A DNA stretch of 64,000 nucleotides, from positions 186,001-250,000 of the forward strand of contig CM071591.1 of NCBI GenBank assembly GCA_036429605.1, in the 5' to 3' direction. Below are positions 24,512 to 36,746 of the stretch, piece by piece. A program made the translations under genes and the position numbers. Each line of letters begins with the position of its first letter. Position 1 is the first letter of the stretch. Source of the DNA: Cladobotryum mycophilum (lineage: Eukaryota > Ascomycota > Sordariomycetes > Hypocreales > Hypocreaceae). Below the pieces are notes generated by a model. It did no database searches. It was not told where the DNA came from and saw nothing but the letters and a program-made list of their open reading frames with translations.

Positions 24512-25942
24512 CTATAAGCTTTCATCATAAGCTTCCACTCTCCCACCCCTCCGCAATACGCCAAAGCGCATGTTGTCCAACAAGTTACTGGCAGCTTTGG
24601 AGTCTATAAATGCTATGGTTAGTCACCAGTATACCCAAACTGAGATAATCTTTTCACTTACGGTCATAAACACCACCATGAAAGCTAGCTGTAGCATCCT
24701 TGCCAACACTTGCAAGGATCAAGGCTCGTCCACCGGGGTGATCATCGATGAATGATGCAACATCGTAAATGACGCCCGCGATGCAAACTAGATGTCGTGA
24801 TCCTCCCTTATTGACGCAAAGAGCTTCATATTCAGACCAGGTGTAGATTGGCAACGCCTCCAAAGGATGGCCCCAGTTTATTCGGCTCTTCAGTCGCTGG
24901 ACCTGCTTTTGCTTTTGTTGATAGATCGCCTTCTCAATCTCATTGGAGTCAAATTGTTGTGGATGGCTAGCTAAACCAAGCAATGTCCACTGCATAGCAT
25001 CTAGTCAGCATTAACCTTCAACTCTTGTTGGGGTGTAACTCACAAGAGTAATACACCACTTGGTCGGATCGTAATCGAACCATCTGATGCCATTACGGTA
25101 GTCGGCAGGAAACTCGTGATGAAAGTTGTGGTACCCCTCACCAAAGGTTATAAGCGCTGTGAGTATGTGATTCCGTGGCGAATTTTTGTCCGCATATGGT
25201 TGGTCGCCAAGGTAATGCGCCAGAGAGTTTACGCAGTTTGTGCATTGCTGGAAAAAGAAGGCACGGATAATACCTGCGTACAAAAGCCCGCCAAGCCCGT
25301 CGTTCCATCCAATCTGAGCAATGATGGAGGGAAGAATATAGGCCGTAAAAAGGCAAAGAGTAGAAAAATTGTTATGCTGCCACATGACAATTTTGTCATT
25401 GAGTAGATCGGAGACATCCGCATTGCCAACGACATCTGATTGGGACCTGAATATAATCCATCCCATGTGTGACCATAGTAAGCCTTTCTTAACATTGTAT
25501 GGATCTTTTGACGTGTCAACGTATCGATGATGTGCTCGGTGTTCCTTGCACCATGTAAGAATTGAGCCTTGAACACCACTTATACCACATAGTGCGAGAA
25601 AGCACCGCAAGGGGTACGATGCGGTGTAGGATCGATGTGACCAAAGACGGTGATAGCCTAGCTAGTTAGGCTCAATGGAGACCTGATGTTGAGTATTTGA
25701 TGTCGAAGATTTGACATACCTGCTGTAATTCCAATGCCAGATATGATATAGAAGATGAATGCCAACACCACTGTTCGCCGAACAAGAGGCTGGTAAAAGC
25801 TCCAGAACATCCCGGCAAGCGGTATAAGGACGCAGAAGGTGATATTACGCAATTTGATGCGAAGGGCGAGTTGTTTCACTTGGGCTACAGTTTGCTTAAA
25901 AAGCCACCTTGGCCGTGTACGTGGTCTAGATGCGGTGGCCAT
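24512..25942 (-). CDS. Delta-9-type fatty acid desaturase with cytochrome b5 domain
   Basis: Four exons (25942-25720, 25657-25044, 24989-24662, 24603-24512) join in frame to 418 residues; every intron has GT...AG ends. The enzyme introduces a double bond into acyl-CoA at the ER membrane, using electrons from its fused cytochrome b5. The three histidine boxes are complete: HRLWSH (77-82), HRAHH (114-118) and HNFHH (251-255). A C-terminal cytochrome b5 domain (about 327-390) carries the heme motif HPGG at 363-366. Hydrophobic segments lie before box 1 and between boxes 2 and 3. It is shorter than yeast Ole1 (510 residues), mainly at the N-terminus, and seems a paralogue rather than certainly the housekeeping enzyme. 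Intact although it lies between decayed genes. Confidence 0.9.
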
Positions 25943-27728
25943 GATTCAGACTTGGTATAAAGTGAAAATGAACTTTAGTCTCTGAGAGTGCGGGTAGGGG
26001 TTTTGCAGATGGCGATGTTTAAATACTTGTTCATCTCTCTCAGAAATGTGCCATTATCTCTTGGCGGTATTATTCCCTGCGTATCTTTTGCCTTCCCGTG
26101 CCCACTTTTAAGCCTACCGCCATCGCTCAACAATCCTGCATCATCTGGCCAAAGTCTTGGTCGGAATGTTGCATTCCGGTGCAATTTCTTCTCCTGATCG
26201 ATTCCAAAGCACTCCACCATGATAAGATCTATGCCGCCTGAGTTGATATCACATTCAAACTAGTGCCTTGTGACATCAGTCAGGCGAGGGAGTAAATGCG
26301 TGGCTGGTAAACAAAGCAAACAGGTTTCTCACGAGCCCCTAAGTATGAGTAATTTCAAGCAAAACAAGTACAAGTGTGTCTCAGATGTCCAGTCCGAAGG
26401 ATCATTTGTTGGGTGAAACATGTGCAATTTTTCCATCACCGGAAACATTTACTCTCACCTGACAGTGGAGAAAACGCGGTCGATGTTCCCCAGAAGGCGC
26501 AGATTCACAAATCAAGACGCATCGTCGCACAGGCTGAGATGGATGAACCTATGATGTCGCCAATACAAGACCCACATAAAGAAAGAGAAGTTACGGTCCC
26601 CCACTTCCCCGTGCAGAGAAGAGCATAGAAGAGCCTGTATGTACGCTGTTACTTGCTATGTTCCTATTAGCTATGTAAATTTTTATTTTATTTTTTTTAC
26701 AAAATTGCTGTATTTTAATGCGGCATTTATACAGGCATTAGATAGTATTAACTGTATTAACTAACTGCCTTTTTATTTAAGCATCATGGTTTTAATGTTC
26801 ACTTTTTCATGTCACTATCATTGGCTCTATCTACCCTATAAGGGTCTAAAGGTGGGTCTGTTGGGTGGTGCATCGGAAGAATATCGGCTCAACTTGGTAG
26901 AGGTCCTTTTTAAGGATCCATGTCACCTTGGGCAGCGAAACCCAGAGAACACACACACACACACACACACATCTAGAGCTCCAAAAACCTCCATGTTCCT
27001 TAGGTCCTTGCATCGTGAGCTGACAAAATTTTCTCTACATCAGTCCATTTTTCCTTACCTTGCAGCCCTGAATAGACAAATTATAAAATGCCAGGAGCCT
27101 AATCATGTACTCTGCTAGGCTATCCTTGCAAGGTACTAAACCGCTTTATTGAAAGCCGAACTCTTGAGTCAGGGAGATCTATATAGCAAGCGAATCATCA
27201 GCCAACACTTCTCTTATCTCAAGAGTCATTACAAGCTACTTGTAGGTTAGCACGCCTCACATTTTCCTTTGCAAGTAGACGGCGACTATCATCATCATGG
27301 ACAGGCTACGCAGAATGCTGAGAGTGTCAGCACTTTACCCTTTCTAGACGAATGGCAACGATCTCGTATAGCTCGTCTACCTTTTAAACAATGTTCCGGG
27401 CATTTTGAGATCTTATTCAGACATGGATCCTCCGCTTCAATAATGTTCTCCACCTAGATACGCCTCACAGCTTCCTTCTCAAGCTGTTGGACATGGGTGA
27501 CTGGGAAAGGGTGGCGATCAACTGAGATTAGCGGTACCCATTATAAAAGCTACGGTTGCCTAAATAAGCGTATTAATGTTGTTGTACTTGTATGTGTGTA
27601 TACTTTCCAAGTAGTACCCTGGTAACTTTCCTCTCCTTTCTGTCTGGGGTGATATAGAATAGGATGAACTAGCCTGTCTGTACCTTGGCAGTAAATATTC
27701 GAGTATCTATGAGCCAGGCGAGAAACAG
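25943..27728. other. Intergenic, no gene supported
   Basis: 1.8 kb with only short, motif-free open stretches on both strands (for example 26374-26628 and 26786-27118). A T/A-rich patch lies at 26670-26780 and a dinucleotide repeat at 26949-26971. Confidence 0.5.
26949..26971. repeat. (AC)n microsatellite
   Basis: About eleven perfect AC units. Confidence 0.95.
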
Positions 27729-28134
27729 GTGATGGCATTGTATCTAGATAGGTCGTTAAACCGTTCCATCGCTGCTGCCTGCATACATCCCTCGGCGGCC
27801 ATGTCTTGGTTATTGCCAGTGTTTCTTTACTCTAGGCATAATTGTGGATTACCCCAGATAATTAAGGTTGATCTTAGCTGCCGCCCTGAAACTCAGGGCC
27901 GTGACCTCGTCAACGAGCTCAAATGCAACTGCAATGTGGAGGTGATTACGTATGATATATGCCTGACGCGCGTCAGCGTAACCGAGGAGCAGATGAGGTT
28001 AGAATATGTATCTAAGATTATTAGTTAGATGAGGCCGGATAAGGGCGGCAAACTCAGGCCCTCTTCGGAAAATGGCAGTGGTACAGGGTCCATAGGGCAG
28101 GGGAGCCATTAGTGTCGCGGATGTTCCCGATGCA
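27729..28134 (+). pseudogene. Possible PKS ketoreductase-domain relic
   Basis: The plus-strand frame at 27729 reads LNRSIAA, then LPVFLYSRHN, then GRDLVNELKCNCNVEVITYD, up to a stop at 28026-28028. In the same frame further on it reads SSENGSGTGSIGQGSH before another stop. The order resembles a ketoreductase Rossmann fold: a G-R-S-I-A helix, a strand ending L-S-R, a V-x-E-L helix followed by V-x-V-x-x-x-D, then S-S-x-x-G-x-x-G-x-x-G-Q-x-x-Y. Tyr of the last motif reads as His and is followed by a stop. Recognition is by eye only; another short-chain dehydrogenase family is possible. Confidence 0.4.
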
Positions 28135-28603
28135 GTGTGTTGTGCAGCACAACCTATTAAGCCCAAGTCCTTGCATGAGCGAAGGCGTCTTCAGTTTTGC
28201 TGTTTCACCTGTTGGTTAAAGGTCAACACGGTGGATCCAACTATCTGCCAGGGGATGCAAGTAAGGATCCAGAGAGCGCGGGGGTTTGTGTCTAATTGTA
28301 GTAAGATTGGCCGTATAGTATAAACCAGGGCAGGTTATATCCAAGCATAGCCCCATTTACCCCGGTGAATCCTAATACTAGAATGAGAAACGAGAATGAT
28401 ATCTACCTAAGATTTTCGGATGGAACATGTGATTGTTGAATGTATCCATAGCTCTGAGGAATATCTATAAAGTAACAAAGGAATACCCTAATTGCGGTTG
28501 ACCCCATATGATTCAACAGGAACTCTTCAACACTCCAAGACAGTCCGAAACAACTTCATGAGTTCTCCTTTATTCCCTATCTCCATCTCCAAACTCACAC
28601 ATA
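28135..28603. other. Intergenic, no gene supported
   Basis: Possibly the decayed continuation of the ketoreductase-like relic; nothing else recognised before the carboxylesterase start. Confidence 0.4.
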
Positions 28604-30810
28604 ATGTGGCCCCAAAGAGCCCTGCTCACTTGCCTTGGGCTTGCCAAGGTGTCCGTATGCACTCCGCAACCATCCGACTCAAGCTGGGAGACTGTCTTTT
28701 CGAATGATTTACTTGGTAAGTATAAAGCTCTCACGGCGGTCGTTGGACCCTCGTAACTGAACCACAATTGTTGCAAAGGCATACAGAGCGCGTCGACAAA
28801 AGCGATACTTCTCCTCGATGGCCCCGTAACCAATCAGGCGGCTTCCCTTGCTTGTGCGGCACTACACGAATCATTGGTTGATCCAATAGACTATCCTCCT
28901 CCATCTAGCCTCGGGGTTTGCTTGCGCAGCGAGTTGAATCTAGCCTACGGTGGCCAGCTCAATTCTATTGGATCAGCTCGTGGGGAAGTTCATGCCGCGC
29001 TATCAATACAGCCGGCATAGTCACAATCATTACCTGCAATGCACAGCTCCCTGTGCTTTGCACTCAGACTGCGCCGTTCTCCAACAGTACTTACGCCGAC
29101 AACTCGGAAAAGTGGCAGGTACAGACAAAATCTGGCAGCCAGAACATTACAGGTTATCGCGATAGAGTGGGCTTTCGTTTCCTAGGTGTTCGATATGCGG
29201 AACAACCGGAACGCTTCACTTACTCCACACTCTATGACAAGTCGGGACAACAGTCTGCTATTTCTTACGGTTCAGAATGCACGCAGCGACTCAATATTGG
29301 AGGTAGTGAGGATTGTTTGTTCCTAAACATCTTTACCACTTACCTACCTAGAACAAACGTTAAACCAGCAGCTAGTCAACTAAAGCCCGTTGTGTTTTAC
29401 ATCCATGGCGGTGGTTTCCTTGTTGGAGCGGGATCTCTCCCTGAGTATGATGGGGGAAATCTAGCCTCGAGGGGGATGTTGTGGTTGTTACCATAAACTA
29501 CCGCCTTGGTGCATTTGGGTTTCTCGCATTGGACGATGGCTTCACGAACGGGAATTTCGGCCTCTCGGATCAAATAACTGCTCTAGATTGGGTCATATCC
29601 CATATTGCCTCGTTTGGAGGGGATCCTACACGCATCACTATATTTGGCCAGTCTGCTGGTGCTGCCTCCGTAGCAGCCCTTCTTGGATCACCTAAAGCTG
29701 TTGGGAAGTATGCTGCGGCTATGCCAATGAGCAATTTAGGAGGACTCGGCTCAGTTGCAAATTACAAGGAGTACCCCTCCATATCTGCCGCTGCTGCATT
29801 GATGGGGCCTCTATTGGCAGCAACAGCGTGCACTAATGCCACTTCCCAGGTGGATTGTCTGCGAGCGTCAGACGCATCAGACATTGGTATTTACGGCGGC
29901 AGCGCAGTGTATGTCTCCAAAATCGAAGCGTCTTCAATTGTGCTAACTATAGCCTAGATATATTACTGTAGATGGTACGTACATCAATTCTAGCCATCTC
30001 GTCTTGGATGGTTCTGGATATGTGGCCCATGTCCCTTTGCTGCTGGGGGGCATGCGTGATGAAGGTGCTGCTCTTACTGTTTATCCGAATACTACCAATA
30101 TCACACAGGCGATTATTGTTGATGGCTTCGATGCCAGCCAGTACCAAGAGGCATTATTCCCTGTGCCACCCGGGCCAAATGCAACACTAAACGTGTTCAA
30201 TGCAACAACACACTTCTCGACAGATGCCATGGCTCGATGTTTTAACCAAGCTATAGCTTATGCTGGCTCTAAAAATCGTGTTTTCAAGAGCGTATGGTAT
30301 TACGAATATGAGAGGAGCTATCAAAGTGCCGGCTTTGAAGTAAACGTACCCGTTTGTGACGCACCAGTCACTATGTCGCATCCATACGGTGATACAAATC
30401 TCCCATACTTTAAGTGAGTGTCCGCGACTTCTGGTGTCCAAGCCTGTCGTCTTACTAAATCTTTGAACTATATTAGATGTCATGGTGGTGACGTTTACTA
30501 CGTCTTTGGGAATCTTTTACGGTCTGGAAGACAGCTGCGCGATAATATCGATCTACCTTTCTCTCAACTCATCGTCGACTCCTTGATGTCTTTCGCCCGC
30601 TCATACACTCCTAACCCGGATGTCGATTACTTACGCAAAAAGAACCATCACAGCACCCTGGCTCAGATACGGACTCCTGGTGGCACCTGGCAACCCGTTG
30701 CGTCTGGCACCAAGCCGGTAAGGCGCCTGGACTGGCCTTCTAAACAAGCAGAGTTCGACGAGATAGAGCAGTGCCAAGAGCTTGGGATGCCGCTTGATTT
30801 TCTAGCCTAG
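28604..30810 (+). pseudogene. Secreted type-B carboxylesterase, frameshifted
   Basis: A carboxylesterase/cholinesterase-family gene hydrolysing ester substrates outside the cell. Likely exons: 28604-28715 (short hydrophobic N-terminus), 28779 to 29906, 29953-30413 and 30477-30810; introns 28716-28778, 29907-29952 and 30414-30476 have fungal signals. The N-terminal cysteine-rich region is followed by the catalytic domain: EDCLFLNIF, the oxyanion motif YIHGGGFLVG, the nucleophile elbow FGQSAGAAS near 29640-29670 and the late D-G-S-G-Y/PLLLGGMRDEG block. The frame breaks twice: near 28960 (one base missing before QFYWI) and in the G run 29471-29475 (one G missing before the DVVVVTINYRLG-type strand). 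The G-run break could be a consensus error; the other is not in a homopolymer, so a pseudogene is more likely. Confidence 0.8.
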
Positions 30811-31410
30811 TTGTATATAGAGCTGCAGTATTAGCAGATGGACTAAGCCTAGAGTGTCTTGCGCTCAATCGCGAGAAGTGTCAATATATACAATTTACTA
30901 GCCCCTGTTAGGTTCAGAGTCCCAACCCCAGAACTTTCATTCCGCTTCATAGTGGGACACTCCAGCTTCTTTCCGGAAATGGGCTAATAGGATTTCAATA
31001 ACCTTATCTGATCATCTGATTATCGGCTAAGTGACATGCACAAGTACGCATCCGGCTGACCAACATCCAAATCAAGAAATGCCGAGACGCCTTTTTTCCC
31101 CACATCATTTGCCCTGTTGCCACACTCAAAGACGCCCGAAAAATACGAGAATGCAGGCATTCTGGGCCAATTAGCTGACAAAATAAACTTCTGAGTCAAC
31201 GATTCCGCCCACGTCCCACCTGCAGGCAGACAACAGCGCGGTCTCCGTCCGGCCCTCCGAGCTGACAATTCAGCCTGCCTCACCGTTACCTACGAATTCC
31301 ACTATTTATTACTCTTAAATCTAAGCTTCATCTTTCCTCTTGTACTTCATCTCTTATCAATTGCTTCCATTCTGATTCTAGAACCTTGACAGACATTCGG
31401 TACTCAAGCC
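30811..31410. other. Intergenic with MFS promoter
   Basis: No gene seen. A pyrimidine-rich stretch at about 31325-31385 directly before the MFS start is typical of fungal transcription-start regions. Confidence 0.5.
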
Positions 31411-33055
31411 ATGTCGACCCCCAAAACCCGTAATAGCGTCTTAGTGACCCCCAGTCCCAATGCGCTCGAATTGGCCCAGGTATCGGCGCCGGTTGCTTCC
31501 AAGACGGTGGCAGACTCGGATCCTTTACTCATTGCGTTTGCCCAACCATACGATGCCGAAAATCCGTTGGATTGGCCAGCAAGCCGCAAGTGGATGGTGA
31601 CGGATGTCCTGTCAGCTACGGGGTTCAATCGCATCATGGTCTCAACCATCATGGCGCCAGCTCTACCAGTCATCGCCAGCGAGCTTGGCATGAGTTCAAC
31701 AGAGGCAGCCATGGCCTTGTCCATCTATCTACTAGCTACCGCCTTTGGCCCCCTCATCATTGGCCCATTGTCCGAAATTTACGGTAGACAAGTCATTCTC
31801 CACGCCTCGAATGTCTGGTTCCTCATTTGGAACATAGTTTGCGGTTTCGCCGCCACCAAGGGCACGCTCATTGCATCTCGCTTTCTGGCAGGCTTTGGCG
31901 CTAGCGCCATATATGCGCTTGGCGGAGGTGTGCTGGGCGATATTTGGAGACCAGAACAGAGAGGGCGTTCGTTGGGTGTTTACTTGCTTATCCCGTTGCT
32001 GGGCGCGGCCGTTGGTAAGTTTCTTCATGGAATCCCTCCCTGAATTCGAATGAGTGAATGGAATAGTTGGCTCACCAAAATTATAGGTCCCATTATTGGC
32101 GGTTTTATTGTTGGACGCACAACCTGGCGTTGGATGTTTTGGGCCACGTCCATATTCCAGGCAGTCATGATATTTGTATCATTCTTTAGCTTTCCCGAGT
32201 CGTACGGTCCTTTGATCCTTAGACGACGTGCCGATCGCCTCCGTAAAGGAACAGGTGACTTCAGATATCGTACCGAGGGTGAGCGGCGCGATGGTCGTAG
32301 ATCAACTACGTCCATTCTCGCGCGGACCTTGACCCGCCCCCTTCGTCTTCTAGCCTTCCATCCCATTATCCTAGTGTCAGCCATCTTGACTGGCTTTACC
32401 TACGGCATCATGTATATCACACTGTCTACTTTCTCCGATCTCTGGATGACCAAGTACCATCAATCTGTGGAAATTAGTGGGCTTCACTACATTGCTTGTT
32501 CGTTAGGTGAGCTAGCAGCTTCGCAGATTGGTGGTCCTTTAATGGACTATCTTTACAAGCGCCAGCAGTCTGAGAACCCGTCGCCTGAATCCCGTCTCCC
32601 ACTTACCTTCCCCAGCATCATTGCCGCTTGGTTGGGACTCATTGTATACGGATGGACGGCTCAATATGAGGTGCACTGGCTCGCAGTGGATGTGGGGGTT
32701 TTTATCAGCATGTTCGGGATGCAACTGGCTGGTATGCCCAGTAAGTATTTACCGATATTATTCATTAATCCCTGTGGCCTCTAGAAAGATTGCTGACCTA
32801 GACTTTGAAGTAACGGCATATGTCATTGATGCGTACCCAGAGCACACGAGCAGCGCCATGGCAGCGACACAATTCATCAAAAGCTTGACAGCTTTCCTTT
32901 TTCCGTTGTTCGCTCCGAGTATGTACAAAGCGCTCGGCTATGGTTGGGCTAATAGTGTAATGGCCCTGGCGGGAACAGTACTCGCCATTCCTCTTCAAGC
33001 ATTTGTGTGGAAATTTGGTGCAAAGTTGAGGGCAAAGGCGGCTTCGACTTATTGA
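31411..33055 (+). CDS. MFS drug/polyamine-type transporter (DHA1)
   Basis: Three exons, 31411-32014, 32087-32740 and 32811-33055, give 500 residues with all junctions in frame (donors gtaagt at both). A proton-coupled antiporter of the plasma membrane, DHA1 class (Tpo1/FLU1-like multidrug or polyamine exporters). Seen in the sequence: the NPLDWPASRKW entry motif typical of the class, GPLSEIYGRQ (motif A), RFLAGFGAS (motif B), GGGVLGDIWRPEQRGRS, and GAAVGPIIGGF (motif C, split by intron 1). About 12 hydrophobic segments, the last near VMALAGTVLAIPLQAFVW. A soluble loop rich in Arg follows segment 6. The substrate cannot be inferred. The neighbouring S28 peptidase is convergent. Confidence 0.92.
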
Positions 33056-33454
33056 ACGGACGAGAGTTGTGGGCCTGTATGCAAAGACAGCTAAGCCTCT
33101 TTTTCTTTTCTTTTCTTTTTCGCAGTATTATTAAGATATCCATATAGAGTTAAAAGGGAGTTTATCGTTTTCCCGTCGTTTCCCATCTTTTTCACTGCCT
33201 ACACTAAGAAGTTTAGCAAGCTTTTTATACTACCGAGCTTGCAGGTTTGCTATGCATTATAAGTCTTCACGTTCCAATCATTTCTCCACCAGGGCCATCT
33301 ACATCGTAGGGTTAATATTTGTAGTAGATCAAGGTAAATCTGGGCAAATGGCTTCTTGGTCACGGTTTAAGCTGGCATATTACCGATGATGAACAGTGTT
33401 ATCCATGCCTGTCTAACTATAAAAATAATATTGATCGTAAACTTCTATCTGTCA
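33056..33454. other. Convergent intergenic (MFS / S28 peptidase)
   Basis: Holds the 3' ends of two convergent genes. T-rich tract at 33099-33120; nothing else seen. Confidence 0.5.
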
Positions 33455-35136
33455 TTAATGTTTATCATGCCATTCCTTTGCCCATCCTTGAATGATTTGA
33501 GCTTCCTTCCTTTGCACATCCGCAATATATGGCGGCACCTGACTAATAATGGTCAAGTCAAGAGAATCGCCAAACTCATCCCAAGCATGCACTCCGTAGT
33601 TGAGTGTCAGAATTGGCTCGGAAGGTGTCGACTGGCGAGGCGGTTGACCATTCGCCAGAGGCGTCGCCTGGCGCCAGGGGTCTTGGAATCCGCTAATCAT
33701 GGCTACTCGTGGGTAGCTGAAATTAAACCCTCCGTATTTAGTAATGGCCTTGCTGTCGACGGGAGTGGTGATGCTCCAGTATTGGCGGCATAGGTCACGG
33801 TAAGAGTCAAGGGAGATGACACGTGAGACAACAGGGTTGATGTTTTTGGGATAGCCAGAGCCGGTTTGCCAAAATCCCCATCTGCGAAAGTTTCCATGTT
33901 AGTGACGCGGGACGCAATGAAAGCGAAAGGAAGAAAAGGGTGATCCTACTGAGTACAGGCCTGGTATGACCAACTCCCTAAAAGGGCAAATGAACCATTG
34001 AGCGTGTCGCCGGTAGAGTCCAAACATTGTTTCACGGTCTTTCCTAAGCAAGGGGGAGTGATCAGAGATTCCACAAGGTCCTGCTGGTAATATCCAATGT
34101 AGTTGAGCATCTGGTTGGTGAGTGAGTCATCGCAACCTGCGAGGCGGATCAGACGCTGGACAGCAGGCTTGAGGTATGTAGTGTCAAAAAAGAGTTGTTC
34201 TTTTGTGTTCACGAGCGAACAGTAGGTGCCAAACTTCTTGCCTCCAAAGTTGGGATTCGTGGTCTGGAGCTGGAGGGCTGAAACTCCGCCGCCGATGACA
34301 GTAGCGAAGTCCAGGTCGTTGAGGGTTTGGAGACCAAACATCTTCTTCAACGCAAGGATTTCGGTTTGATTGCCACCCAAAAGAACGTTGTCAATGACGC
34401 GAGTGATCTTCCCGGTTGTCGGGCCACAGTCACCTGGCGAATAGAGACGGGCGGCCTCCCAGTATTGCCAGTACTCCTCAACGGCGGCCGTGACACCTGC
34501 AGATGAGATGGCCCCCCAGAAGATGTCGGGATAGATCTTTCGGAGGAAGGCAGAAAAGGCGCCAGCATAAGAGCTACCATAGGTAAACCACGGCGTGCCT
34601 GAGCTGGTCAGGTTGGCATTTTCGAAGCCTGGGAATTTGATGTGTTGAGCAAAGTAGGCTGTGTCGGCCATCGCTTGCTCTGTAGTCAAGAACCTGTACT
34701 GGTCACGGCTGGGTTTGGCGTAAGGAAAGCTGGTCCCATAATATCTATGCTCAAGGATGATGCTCATGGCGTTCGTGGCTTGTGCGATTTGCGATGTGAT
34801 GCTAGTCTGGAACTCAATCAGGTAGTCTGCCGCAGGACCTTCGCCTGACAACAATACAATCACAGGCCCGCCTGGCTTGTAATGGGTCGTGTCAAGGAAG
34901 TATCGAAGGTTGAAGGAGTCATTTGTGTGCGGTGCATACTTGGTGTCGTTGTGGAAGTGATCGATGGGTACGGAGAAGTTGTATGCCTGAATAGTGGGTG
35001 TAGTTTCCACGCTGCCGATGCTTGGAAGGGGATGGGTGTTGAATTTCATGAGACCTGAACGCCCCAAGGCAGAAACTGACCCAAAAGTAGCTAAGCCAAG
35101 GGCGGCATATTGCGTGAAGCAATTGATGGCCACCAT
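33455..35136 (-). CDS. Secreted serine peptidase, family S28
   Basis: Two exons, 35136-33950 and 33881-33455; intron 33882-33949 (gtagga...cgcag). 537 residues. Family S28 enzymes (lysosomal Pro-X carboxypeptidase, fungal prolyl endopeptidases) cleave after proline at acid pH. The start at 35136 gives a signal peptide (MVAINCFTQYAALGLATFGS); an upstream in-frame ATG at 35223 would add 29 non-hydrophobic residues and is less likely. Conserved: PGGPVIVLLSGEGPA, ILEHRYYGTSFP, and the nucleophile motif FTYGSSYAGAFSA (Ser about 189). Exon 2 supplies the acid in ISGFQDPWR and the His in NYGVHAWDEFG. Several N-glycosylation sites. Probably secreted for nutrition. Full length and intact. Confidence 0.93.
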
Positions 35137-35236
35137 TTCGATTGTTCGTCCCAGTCTGCAATGCAACAAAGGATCCCAAACAGGGATGGAACAGTAGAAT
35201 GGGAAGGGGTTATGGCAGGACACCGTTCACCCAGGG

Positions 35237-35250
35237 CAGTAGCTATTTAT
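35237..35250 (-). promoter_or_regulatory. TATA-like element of the S28 gene
   Basis: The minus strand reads tatacataaata about 105 bp upstream of the chosen start codon, a plausible but weak TATA match. Its position also fits the start at 35136 better than the one at 35223. Confidence 0.3.
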
Positions 35251-35541
35251 GTATAATGTTGATGATATTTGTCTCAATTCTGGAATGGTTGTGGATCTAC
35301 TGCGGCTGAGGGATTCACTGTACTCCATAAAGCTGGATGTTTGCAGGCTGTGTGCCGTCCTAAATGCCGTCTCATCACCTTGTAAGATCAGATCTAATAC
35401 TAAAGCAGACCGTTTCCGCGGCAGAATTTATCACAAGACAGATGGGTTGATGCGGGTCGCTCTCGGTGTGCTTCCCATCCGGGCTGATCCCAACCATTTG
35501 CCACCAAGACCGTATACATTGTGTGTGAAGGTTGCATTAGT

Positions 35542-35793
35542 CTACCGCGCATCTTCCTCGTAAGCGACTACGACTAAGTCAATGTTGGGTCCAATTGAAT
35601 TGCCGTCAACATGTATGACTGTCTCAAAAGCGCGGGCGCTGTTCCAAAAGTCGAAACGTTAGTCTTTAGGGAGGTGGCCAGATGGACGAAGATGGAACGG
35701 CACGTGGAAACAGAACGTAGTCTCGTGCTGCGGGCACACTAAAAGTTCTTGAATCTTAGGCTTCCATTCAGGTTCTTGACTTCTTCCGTTCAT
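35542..35793 (-). pseudogene. Small unrecognised ORF with in-frame stop or short intron
   Basis: Minus strand from ATG 35793: MNGRSQEPEWKPKIQELL..., through FHVPFHLRPSGHLPKD, a TAA at 35661-35659, then in the same frame RFDFWNSARAFETVIHVDGN and SIGPNIDLVVVAYEEDAR to a TAG at 35544-35542. Both halves read as real protein. Either a C-to-T change (CAA to TAA) truncated an 83-residue protein, or an intron is present: donor gtgccg after FH, branch gactaac, acceptor gaacag. No family recognised. It lies between the S28 and PIF1 genes. Confidence 0.4.
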
Positions 35794-36746
35794 GAATCTG
35801 ATTAGGCAACTGATTGTAACTACAGAGTGGCTCTTCTGTCGAAATCAGGAGCTTCGCACGTCCCGTGTCTTACAATGCAACCTCACTAGTGTCTTCTAGA
35901 CAGAGAGGAGGGATGGGGAACTTGCCCTCCCTGAAGCCATGTGATATCGATAGGTTCAAATCTGGAATTTCCGTCCTTCCCTTCATCTCATACTTCCCAA
36001 CTCAACTGCATACCGAGACATCTTTCGACATCAGAGTCACTGCATTGCCCCTTTTAATTTCCGACACACACGCCATGTAACACAATCCACGATGTAGGCA
36101 GGGAATGACCATGTGGAATTCCGAAATAAAGCTCAGTTCCTCCGTAAATATACTTTCGCAGATCTGGTGAAGCTTTGGAAAGTTGGCAGGTGATTTAATC
36201 GTGAACCAAAGTTGAGAATATTGTCACAAACTGCAGATAAGCTGCATCCGCTGCAAAGATTTACGATGCTGATCCGGTCGTTTCCACATCAGGATAAGCT
36301 AGAGGGATTAGCCTTGGCAATGAATTGGAGTAGAACTGAATAAAAGAATGCCTGGTTACAATTTAATATAAACACTTCACAGTGAGTATTTTATTTATTT
36401 ATTCGCATTTATCAGTGTTTTCATATTCACATTTATCTGAGAGATTAGTCAGTGTTGTGTTGTGTTGTTCATTGTTAACCGCGGGAGACATTCATGGATC
36501 ACTTCTGTAGGTACCAGGGGTCTTCTACCTGCTAGTGGCTACCTGCTGTTTCAGTTAGATAATTACCTATGACCTTGTACTCACCTTGTCACCTCACATC
36601 TTGGATATTCACCATCTCACCTAAGATGCAAGATATCCACAGATACAAACATGTTCATCATTCATAATTTTCTCTAGCAGGCGCGGGAACCGACAATATT
36701 AATTCACCGAGCGGCGAAAGCCGTATCGCGTGTATCTTTTTCCACA
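35794..36746. other. Intergenic upstream of PIF1
   Basis: No gene supported. The last few hundred bases are expected to hold the PIF1 promoter. Confidence 0.5.

Noticed and set aside
26949..26971. CRISPR-like or tandem array
   Set aside because: Simple dinucleotide repeat only; no spacer structure, and the genome is fungal.
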